Source: MPNP01 sp026710155
Lineage (GTDB): Bacteria > Pseudomonadota > Alphaproteobacteria > Rhodobacterales > Rhodobacteraceae
Assembly: GCA_965200885.1 (NCBI GenBank)
Contig: OZ241737.1
Location: forward strand, 2,046,001 to 2,110,000
Length of the DNA: 64,000 nt
Direction: 5' to 3'
Of this stretch, positions 37,851 through 45,079 are shown one piece after another; positions within the stretch are counted from its first letter, which is position 1; every line of letters starts with the position of its first letter. Position numbers and translations under genes: made by a program. The notes beneath the pieces are model-generated. The model saw only the letters and a list, made by a program, of their open reading frames with translations. It had not been told where the DNA came from and searched no databases.

Positions 37851-38550
37851 AGAAAAAAATAACAATAATTTATGGTCCGATGATGAACTTAAGATTTCTA
37901 TGGACGCTTATATTTATATGCTTGGATTAGAGCAATCGGGTGTTTCTTTTTCTACAAAAAAATTCTCTAATTTTTTGTCTGGAGGGCCATTATCAGGAAG
38001 AAATGATAAATCAATTCGATATAGAATGAGAAATATTTCATACGTTCTTGACTATAAGAATTTTCCAACATTAAAATCATACAGTCCAGCTACCAATTTG
38101 GGGTCAGGTGTCCGGAAGCGTTTAGAAAGAATATTGGATGAACGCTATGAAACTCTAGTTAAAATTTTAGAGCAAAAAAAATCAATACCTCAAGTAAGCT
38201 CAGATGATGTTAAAAATAAATTGGATTTATTGGTGAAGTCTATATCTGATATAGATAATAAAATTGGTGTTGGTATAGGTCACAATAATCCACCAGAACC
38301 CATAAATGATCTAGAAATAGAACCCCATAGAGTAAACATAAGCATACAAAACATCAAAATTGAACTTAATTCAATTTCACCTGATAAAGAAAAAATAAAA
38401 ACAGAACAAAATGTGATTTCAAAATTTGGTTTGTGGTGTGCAGTAGTTTTCCTAGGGGGTGGTGTTGCTGTTGCAGGTGAAACAATATTAGGACCTCTAA
38501 TTATCGATACCTTGAAAACTCTAACTCATTATATTTCTATTCTAGGTTAA
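37843..38550 (+). CDS. Operon-terminal protein: helical DNA-recognition-like domain, GHNNPPE motif and membrane anchor
   Basis: A 235-residue protein that overlaps AIPR by 8 bp and so belongs to the operon. Residues ~5-90 (WSDDELKISMDAYIYMLGLE, then NDKSIRYRMRNISYVL and KSYSPATNLGSGV) resemble the N-terminal domain seen in some HNH-type defence nucleases, but no nuclease domain follows. Residues ~140-150 contain VGIGHNNPPEP, a motif I know from small membrane-associated alphaproteobacterial proteins. Residues ~197-235 are hydrophobic (CAVVFLGGGVAVAGETILG), giving one or two membrane spans. A role as membrane effector or sensor is inference. It is not a usual member of the Z1/AIPR set as I know it. 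Confidence 0.7.
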   Translation: MCKEKNNNNLWSDDELKISMDAYIYMLGLEQSGVSFSTKKFSNFLSGGPLSGRNDKSIRYRMRNISYVLDYKNFPTLKSYSPATNLGSGVRKRLERILDERYETLVKILEQKKSIPQVSSDDVKNKLDLLVKSISDIDNKIGVGIGHNNPPEPINDLEIEPHRVNISIQNIKIELNSISPDKEKIKTEQNVISKFGLWCAVVFLGGGVAVAGETILGPLIIDTLKTLTHYISILG

Positions 38551-38665
38551 CATGAATTGTCTTTACGACCAACTTAATCTGCAATTTCCTTTTGAAAAAT
38601 AGGAAAGTCTAGGTAAATTATAATTGTAGTTTGTTCGCCGAATATAATAAAAATTCACTAAAGGC

Positions 38666-39190
38666 ATGCTTCATTATGTACTTCCGGACCTTCTCCAACC
38701 CAATCTGAAACTGATATTTTTTGGAACCGCTCCAAGCCTGCGTTCCGCCGACAAACAAGCCTATTATGCACATCCGGGAAATAAATTCTGGCAGGTACTT
38801 TACGAAACCCGACTTGTTCCGATCAGGTTGCAACCAAGTGACTATCACCGAGTGATTGAGTTTGGCCTGGGATTTACTGATTTGGTCAAGTATGCCAAAG
38901 GGAGTGATGCAGATTTAGCTTCCTCTGATTATGATATTAAAAGTTTCAGTGATAAAATTGAAAAATACCAGCCTTCGATAGTAGCCTTTACCAGTAAGAA
39001 AAGCGGAGAAACGTATCTTGGAAGGCCTGTATCTTATGGCCTTCAAACTGATAAGATTGGACAGACCATGATCTATGTGTTGCCGTCAACCTCTGGCAGG
39101 GCAAGTAGGTATTGGAATATCGGACCTTGGAAAAACTTGAGTAGACTGGTTCTTGAATTGAATAACAGATCAGTGGATTTTAATAATTAG
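38666..39190 (+). CDS. mug: Mismatch-specific (G:U/T) DNA glycosylase, Mug/TDG type
   Basis: A 174-residue uracil-DNA-glycosylase superfamily protein. LIFFGTAPSLRSADKQAYYA plus HPGNKFWQVLYE is the TDG/Mug substrate-site signature, with the FTDLVKYAKGSD block next and VLPSTSGRAS (the C-terminal motif) near the end. It is expected to remove U or T from G mispairs, including deaminated cytosine. Its place just after a cytosine-methylation-linked locus is notable, since C5 methylation raises C-to-T damage, but the link may be accidental. It begins 115 bp after the operon. Confidence 0.88.
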   Translation: MLHYVLPDLLQPNLKLIFFGTAPSLRSADKQAYYAHPGNKFWQVLYETRLVPIRLQPSDYHRVIEFGLGFTDLVKYAKGSDADLASSDYDIKSFSDKIEKYQPSIVAFTSKKSGETYLGRPVSYGLQTDKIGQTMIYVLPSTSGRASRYWNIGPWKNLSRLVLELNNRSVDFNN

Positions 39191-39223
39191 TATTAAAGTG
39201 AGGGCTAACCACCAATTTTGTAT

Positions 39224-39961
39224 TTAGGCACAATCAATAATCGTGCCAAAAGTTTGAATGTTGAGTGAGGCACCTCCTATTAATAGGCCGTTAACATTTT
39301 CAACTGCCAGAATTGAGCTCGCATTCTGAACATCAGCAGAACCGCCATAAAGCAGGGGAGTATTGCCTCCTCTTGTCTCATCTGTTAGTGTGATGAGCAG
39401 TTTTCTGATTTCATCATGAACCTCCCCGATTTCTTCCATGGTGGGAATATTCCCTGACCCAATGGCCCAAACCGGTTCATAGGCAATCACAAAAGGTCCA
39501 CGAAGATTGTCAAAATCTATGCTATCGGCAATCTGTCCATTAACAACAATTTGGGTTAGATTTCCCTTCCGGTCATCACTTTTTTCACCGACACAGACAA
39601 TCGGAATCAGGCCTTTATTCCAGGCAAGGTTTACCTTTTTCCGGACAAGCTCACTTGTTTCATGGCATTTGTTTCTGCGGTCGGAATGACCAAGAATTAT
39701 ATATTTTGCCCCCCTTGAGACAATTTCATCAGGTGTTCCCAATCCGTCATTGTAATTGGTATCATCATGGAAACAATCCTGAGCACCCAAATGACCAAAT
39801 TCATTAGACCATTTATCATAGATGTACCCAAGTAAATCATGGGTGGGGCATACTACAACAATACAATTGTCTGGTTTGATCCTTGACAGGTGACTTATAT
39901 AGGAATCTGCCAAGTTCGGTGAACCTTTCAGCTTCCAGTTTCCAGCAATCAGGTTTTTCAT
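39224..39961 (-). CDS. tpiA: Triosephosphate isomerase
   Basis: Glycolytic enzyme interconverting dihydroxyacetone phosphate and glyceraldehyde 3-phosphate; 245 residues. The catalytic Lys is in AGNWKLKG, the His in GHSDRR (normally GHSERR, so the conserved Glu is Asp here), and the catalytic Glu in IAYEPVWAIGSG. The phosphate-binding LYGGSAD and GLLIGGASL segments are present. The Glu-to-Asp change could lower activity but the protein otherwise looks intact. It is convergent with mug across a short spacer. Confidence 0.95.
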   Translation of the reverse strand: MKNLIAGNWKLKGSPNLADSYISHLSRIKPDNCIVVVCPTHDLLGYIYDKWSNEFGHLGAQDCFHDDTNYNDGLGTPDEIVSRGAKYIILGHSDRRNKCHETSELVRKKVNLAWNKGLIPIVCVGEKSDDRKGNLTQIVVNGQIADSIDFDNLRGPFVIAYEPVWAIGSGNIPTMEEIGEVHDEIRKLLITLTDETRGGNTPLLYGGSADVQNASSILAVENVNGLLIGGASLNIQTFGTIIDCA

Positions 39962-40053
39962 GTGAATTCCATGTGAATTTTTTTTGGTAGTTTCTCAGTT
40001 TAAAATTACATTTTAGGTTGGTTGTGATCAATTTTACTGACAGATTAAATTGA

Positions 40054-40480
40054 AGGGCACCTCTATTAAATAATTTTGCCACTCAATTCCAACATTTTTT
40101 CCAAAATTGGCCCTCAAGCCCTGGCATTTTCGTTTTTGTTGTGATCACTGTACATTACAAACAAATCATTTCCTTTTCGATGTAAACAATGAGCACCGAC
40201 ATATGGGATTTCGCCACTTCCTTGAAGACGATCAGCAAAGCCGTGCCCTAAAGGAATTCAACAATTTGCAAAGTCTGGGTGACCTGGTTGGCTAGGAAAA
40301 CTTCAGACCGGTCCTTGAGGAGGTCTTCGGTTCGATACACTCCGAGATGCCGGAGGAGGTAATGCGATGCATTGGCCGTGTTCGTGCGCATGCCGAGATT
40401 GGCCTGAGCAATCTGTGCTGCAACATGAAGCAGCTGGGGACATTGGAGAGGTAGGCCGCTTACTGGTCGTGCGGGAGAAG
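40054..40480 (+). pseudogene. Remnant of an IS with AGGGCACCTCT ends (IS5/IS1182-like transposase)
   Basis: The left end AGGGCACCTCT matches the family B MITE at 11046. It is followed by short transposase pieces: RHFLEDDQQSRALKEF and LQSLGDLVG, then a TAG and ENFRPVLEEVFGSIHSEMPE in the same frame. The C-terminal block RVRAHAEIGLSNLCCNMKQL ends at a TAG near 40451. The catalytic middle is missing and the expected right end is not found. The bases up to 40640 show nothing I can place. It is a dead copy of the element that probably gave rise to family B. Confidence 0.6.
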
Positions 40481-40645
40481 TGTGTCCGGATGGTGGAAAC
40501 GGAGGGATTGGTGTGTGACGAGGTGTGGTTTGGGCCGGATTTTGTTGGAGATTCGGACTTTGGGGTTCATTCACCAAGAATTCGATTGAGGATGAACATG
40601 TTGTTTAAAAAAATTCCAGATTCCAATTTGCAGGATTTGGTTATA

Positions 40646-41063
40646 ATACCATTTCAACTAAATTATAACCTATGGGCCAATCCTTGTCATATGGTTTTCC
40701 GTTTCCCTTTTCCTGCAGTACCCTGGCCCAGGAACGATGTCCCATTGACTTGATGCGATCAGCCTGTCCCGCAAACGCTTCCCGGACCGCTGCAACCTTC
40801 GTTTTCACATACTCGGTGGTTTCAGACACCTGGTTGGCACAATGGTTGGCCTTGGGGAATTGGAAGACATTCCCGGCCGCATTCAGTTCCGGTGAATGGG
40901 GTGGCACCCTCAGGACCGAAACATTGTCCGGGCAAACAAGGTCCCTGGACCGATGCCATCCGGCCCCGTCGAAGATGACCAGGGCATGGCGTCCCTTGGG
41001 AACCATGGTTCCGACATCCTTCGGATGCCTGTTCATCCCAACGGCATTGGCCCTGTCTGTGAC
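40646..41063 (-). pseudogene. IS630-family transposase fragment
   Basis: C-terminal part of a DDE transposase: HALVIFDGAGWHRS contains the second catalytic Asp. The third catalytic residue is expected in LNAAENVFQF, but the sequence reads LNAAGNVFQF, so the Glu is replaced by Gly. The N-terminal half is absent, cut off where glpD homology begins at about 41064. The right end TACCATTTCAACT at 40647 shares its first nine bases with the family A MITEs. Inactive. Confidence 0.75.
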
Positions 41064-42281
41064 AGGGCCGGCCTGTTTGTCTATGATCATCTGGGAGGCC
41101 GGCGGTCGATGCCGTCGACGGACCGGGTGAACCTGGCTTCCTCACCCGAGGGTCTTGAGGTCAGGGAGCGGTATTCAAGTGGATACGGATACTAGGATGT
41201 TTGGACGGATGATGCCCGGATGGTTGTCCTGAATGCCAGGGATGCCCGGAGGAATGGTGCGGTGATACGGACCAGGACGGAATTCATTGGAGCGGAGCCG
41301 CACGAGGACCACTGGGTTGTGTCGGTCAGGGACGGGACAACCGGGATTCGGGAACGGATCAGGGCCAGAACCCTGTTTGATGCAACGGGTCCGTGGCTGA
41401 AGTCAAATTCCGGTAGATTTGCGGGTTTGAACAGGCCCGGCGGTTTGAGGCTTGTTCAGGGAAGCCACATCATTTTGAGGAAATGGTGGCAGGGAAGCCA
41501 TGCCTATGTTTTGCAGCATGCCGACAGGCGGATTGTGTTTGCCGTTCCGTATCCTAGTGGTCTTGCGGTTGTCGGCACGACCGAAAGGCACCTTGAGGGT
41601 CCCATCGAGGAGGCCGGCATCCTGCCTTCGGAGCGGGATTACCTCCTGGACATTCTGAACAGCCATTTCAAGCGGCGGTTCGGCCCGGCCGACATTGTTT
41701 CCAGCTATTCGGGCGTGCGTCCCCTTTTCGACCGCGGTGGCAGCAAGGGCCTGTCCGGGCTGACCAGGGAATATCACTTGGACATGACCATGGTCAACGA
41801 CAGGCTTCCCATGGTTTCCGCCTATGGTGGCAAGTTGACGACCTACAGGGTTCTGGCCGAGGATGTCCTGGATTTGCTTGGTCCCCACCTGCCCAATGCC
41901 GGCACACCCTGAACAGCCGGCACACCCCTTCCCGGGGGTGATGTTCCCCAAGGTGATTTCAACGGCTGGTATGGTGAATTTGCAAGGGGGCACGGATTTC
42001 TGGATGAACCTCTTCTAAGGCATTTGGGTACAACCTATAGAACGGAAGCATTGGATGTCCTGGATGGCGTCAGGGACAGATCCGACTTGGGCCGGTGCTT
42101 TGGCGGCCATTTCCATGAACGGGAGGCCCTGTGGCTCGCCGAGCACGAGATGGCTGGATTTGCCGACGATTTCCTGTTTCGAAGAACCAAACACGGTCTC
42201 TTCCTTTCCAGCGAGGAAAGGAAGGATTTCGAGAGCTGGGTGAATTCAAACAATCTAGCAGCTGCTCAGGATACTGAATAA
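41064..42281 (+). pseudogene. glpD: Glycerol-3-phosphate dehydrogenase (GlpD), 5' truncated with two nonsense codons
   Basis: C-terminal two thirds of aerobic glycerol-3-phosphate dehydrogenase. The reading starts at RAGLFVYDHLGG, runs through VVLNARDARRNGAVI, DATGPWLKS, IILRKWWQGSHAYVLQ and SYSGVRPLFDRGG, then SAYGGKLTTYRVLAEDVLDL. The tail is SEERKDFESWV, ending at 42281. All in one frame, but broken by a TAG at 41193 and a TGA at 41910 where TPWTA-like sequence expects Trp. The 5' part, including the FAD-binding motif, was removed by the IS630 junction. GC-rich relative to the flanks. Confidence 0.88.
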
Positions 42282-42370
42282 TTTGATGCTTGAATAGTTA
42301 AGAATTGTCTTTGTAATTGAGTCGCTAATGGTGATTTTATGGACTTGTACAGTATAAGGTGCAAAACAAA

Positions 42371-42718
42371 TTATTCCTTGAATTTTATGGATTCACCACA
42401 TCCACAGGCATCAACTACATTGGGATTGTTGAATTTGAACCCGCTTTCGAGAATGGACTTGGTATAATCTATTTCGGTACCAAACAGGAACATTTGTGCC
42501 ATGGGGGCAATTATGACCTTTGCACCATCCTGTTCTACCACTTCATCATGACTATCAATGGATTTGGCATACTCCATTGTATATTCCATTCCAGCACAAC
42601 CACCTTTCTTGACACCGATTTTCAAGCCGACGGTTTCGGTCTCATTCATGAGTTTGACTATTTGGCTTACTGCCGAGGGCGTTAGGGAAATAGCTTTTTT
42701 ACCTGGTATTTCGAACAT
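42371..42718 (-). CDS. sufA: Iron-sulfur assembly scaffold/carrier, SufA/ErpA type
   Basis: A-type Fe-S carrier of 115 residues. The three conserved cysteines are present: KKGGCAGMEYTMEYA and VDACGCGESIKF (C-x-C-G-C-G type). It follows the sufT-like gene on the minus strand with a 36 bp gap and would be the second gene of that pair. It delivers clusters to target apoproteins. The other suf genes are not in the window, but the pair is often the end of a suf operon. Confidence 0.88.
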   Translation of the reverse strand: MFEIPGKKAISLTPSAVSQIVKLMNETETVGLKIGVKKGGCAGMEYTMEYAKSIDSHDEVVEQDGAKVIIAPMAQMFLFGTEIDYTKSILESGFKFNNPNVVDACGCGESIKFKE

Positions 42719-42754
42719 TTGAAAAGTTTTTCACAAAATCTTTTGGGTAGAAAT

Positions 42755-43114
42755 TTACATGAAACCCAGTTCCAAACGGGCTTCGTCTGACATCATTTCC
42801 ATTCCCCAGGGTGGATCCCAAGTTAATTCGACATCAACCTTGTTTACACCATTCAAGGGTACGATTGCTTCGGCCAGCCAGCCGGGCATGTCTTCTGCCA
42901 CCGGGCATCCGGGAGCAGTGAGGGTCATTGTTACATGAACATCCTGTTCGGCATTTATTTCGATTGTGTAGATCAAGCCCAAATCATAGATATTAACGGG
43001 AATTTCAGGATCATATACCGTCCTGCAGGCATTAACAATGGTTTCATATAATGGATGGTCTACACTTGAGGGCTTGATCAGAGGTGCACCTTCCATCATT
43101 CCTTCCTGAAGCAT
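42755..43114 (-). CDS. sufT: SUF-associated MIP18/DUF59 family protein
   Basis: A 119-residue DUF59 (MIP18/PaaD-like) protein involved in Fe-S maturation. The family motif VYDPEIPVNIYDLGLIY is at residues ~37-53, and the cysteine-containing loop MTLTAPGCPVAEDMP and ELTWDPPWGMEMMSDEA follow. This is the form found in suf operons. It is transcribed toward sufA. A long non-coding region upstream (43115-43856) would contain the promoter. Confidence 0.88.
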   Translation of the reverse strand: MLQEGMMEGAPLIKPSSVDHPLYETIVNACRTVYDPEIPVNIYDLGLIYTIEINAEQDVHVTMTLTAPGCPVAEDMPGWLAEAIVPLNGVNKVDVELTWDPPWGMEMMSDEARLELGFM

Positions 43115-43856
43115 GATTTAATTTATCCCGCTCAATTTAAATATAATATAAATATAGCTTAATTACATTAAATTTCCATAGGAAAGGAAGGGTTTTCGCT
43201 TTTGACAATTTTAATTGTTTTTTGATCCAATCTGTCTAAATTCAATTATTTGAAGCACACCTCTTCTATTTCCATTGGTAAAGGGAATATTGGTTAAATA
43301 AGGCTATACATTTGGTAAGTATTAATATGAACAAATATCCTTGTTATGCACAATCAATACCCATATCCTGAATTAGCTGGAATGCCGGTTCAAAATCCGT
43401 ACCCTATTCGGTTGCGACCGGAATGCGGTTGAACGGAATGCTGAAAGAATGGCCTAAGCATTAAATAAGAACTGGGGCCATAACTCAAAGCTTGTAAAAT
43501 GAATATCGGGTTTTGACCAGATAAGGGCATGAGAAATGAAATTGTATATCAATTTCATGCAGCCATCTTGGATATTGTATGAAACTCCATGTTCAATGAT
43601 ATTTTGGAATTACGTAAGGTTGCATCACGACCAGTGATCAAGCTTTGTCCACAGCACGACCCAGATTATAATGGTGAATCCAATCCGGCACACCCTTTCT
43701 ATTCATGCTGACATTAAACGGTAAAATATCTGGGGAAAGGTGTCTTGACCTCATAGCCATCAAGGTCTATGGTGAAGTGGAACGATAGCGGGTGCTCACT
43801 AGACCTAATGGAAATAGCATATTGGAATTGATTATCTGGTTATTCACGAAAAAAAT
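43115..43856. other. 742 bp region without a recognisable gene
   Basis: Divergent spacer between sufT and tgt. The part next to sufT (43115-43300) is very AT-rich. From about 43340 the composition is more balanced and contains short coding-like bits, for example a 20-residue stretch after an ATG at 43533, but nothing long or recognisable. It may hold promoters for both directions and degraded sequence. No tRNA or repeat family A-C end is seen. Confidence 0.5.
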
Positions 43857-45002
43857 ATGACCAAATCCTTTGTTTTCATAACAAAAAAGCAGGAAGCAAA
43901 AGCAAGGCTGGGCCAGATTAAGACTACCAGGGGTATAATTGATACCCCAGTTTTTATGCCGGTGGGTACTTGTGCCACCGTCAAGGCAATGTTACCTGAA
44001 AATGTGGTTACAACCGGAGCTCAGATTATTCTGGGAAATGCCTATCACCTGATGCTAAGGCCTACAGCTGAAAGGGTTTCACATCTAGGAGGACTGCATC
44101 GCTTCATGAATTGGCAAAAACCAATACTGACTGATTCAGGTGGCTTCCAAGTGATGAGTTTGAAACAACTGCGCAAGATAGATGAGCAGGGTGTGGAATT
44201 CAGATCCTTCATTGATGGATCAAAATATTTTTTATCGCCAGAGCGATCGATTGAAATCCAAAGGTTATTAGGTTCGGATATTTCAATGTGCTTTGATGAG
44301 TGTACGCCATATCCTGCCAAACAACAGGTTGCAGCCAAATCCATGGAACTGTCTATGAGGTGGGCAAAACGTAGTAAAATTGCCTTTGGAGAACGCCCTG
44401 GTTATGCTCTTTTTGGTATACAGCAGGGTTCAATCTTCAAATCCTTGAGGGAGGAAAGTACAGGGCACCTTGTTGATATCGGTTTTGACGGTTATGCAGT
44501 CGGAGGGTTGGCAGTAGGCGAGGGTCAGGAAAAAATGTTTGAGGTTCTTGACTTTTCCGTTTCCATTCTGCCAGAAGGCAAACCCCGCTACTTGATGGGT
44601 GTTGGAAAGCCGAGTGATATAGTCGGTGGAGTCTTAAGGGGGATTGACATGTTTGATTGTGTTCTTCCAACCCGATCAGGCCGGAACGGGCAGGCATTCA
44701 CCCATGATGGCTTGATTAATATTAAAAATGCTAGGTTCAAAGATGATGAACAACCGCTGGATGATAAATGTGATTGTCCAGCCTGCAGTAATTATTCACG
44801 GGCATATCTGCATCATGTTTTCAAATCGAACGAAATAATTTCATCGATGCTGCTGACCTGGCACAATCTTAGGTTTTACCAGATTCTGATGGCACGAATT
44901 CGAAATTCGCTCTGTCAAGGTTACTTTTTACAATTTGCCCACGATTACTTGAAAACAGAGGTATTGAAACCGGAAAAGGAGTATGTTTCGGGTGGAATGT
45001 AA
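43857..45002 (+). CDS. tgt: Queuine tRNA-ribosyltransferase
   Basis: tRNA-guanine transglycosylase that exchanges guanine 34 for the queuine precursor in GUN-anticodon tRNAs; 381 residues. The active-site motif ILTDSGGFQVMSL has the catalytic Asp, and the second Asp is in FDCVLPTRSGRNGQAF. The zinc site is CDCPACSNYSRAYLHHVF. ISMCFDECTPYP matches the substrate pocket. Intact and of normal length. Confidence 0.96.
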   Translation: MTKSFVFITKKQEAKARLGQIKTTRGIIDTPVFMPVGTCATVKAMLPENVVTTGAQIILGNAYHLMLRPTAERVSHLGGLHRFMNWQKPILTDSGGFQVMSLKQLRKIDEQGVEFRSFIDGSKYFLSPERSIEIQRLLGSDISMCFDECTPYPAKQQVAAKSMELSMRWAKRSKIAFGERPGYALFGIQQGSIFKSLREESTGHLVDIGFDGYAVGGLAVGEGQEKMFEVLDFSVSILPEGKPRYLMGVGKPSDIVGGVLRGIDMFDCVLPTRSGRNGQAFTHDGLINIKNARFKDDEQPLDDKCDCPACSNYSRAYLHHVFKSNEIISSMLLTWHNLRFYQILMARIRNSLCQGYFLQFAHDYLKTEVLKPEKEYVSGGM

Positions 45003-45079
45003 CTTCGGCCAATAAGTTGAAATACAATTACTTTACACCAAATATTGAGAGTAGAAAAAGAAACCATGAAAGTTGAGTA

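Noticed and set aside
41403..41993. A 196-codon open frame on the minus strand
   Set aside because: It is antisense to the glpD pseudogene, whose protein matches clearly on the plus strand.
28279..42281. Genome-wide recoding of UGA as Trp, suggested by in-frame UGA in apeA and glpD
   Set aside because: TGA is used as a normal terminator in intact genes such as cysS and the TctA-TctB permease, and glpD also has a TAG, so nonsense mutation is simpler.
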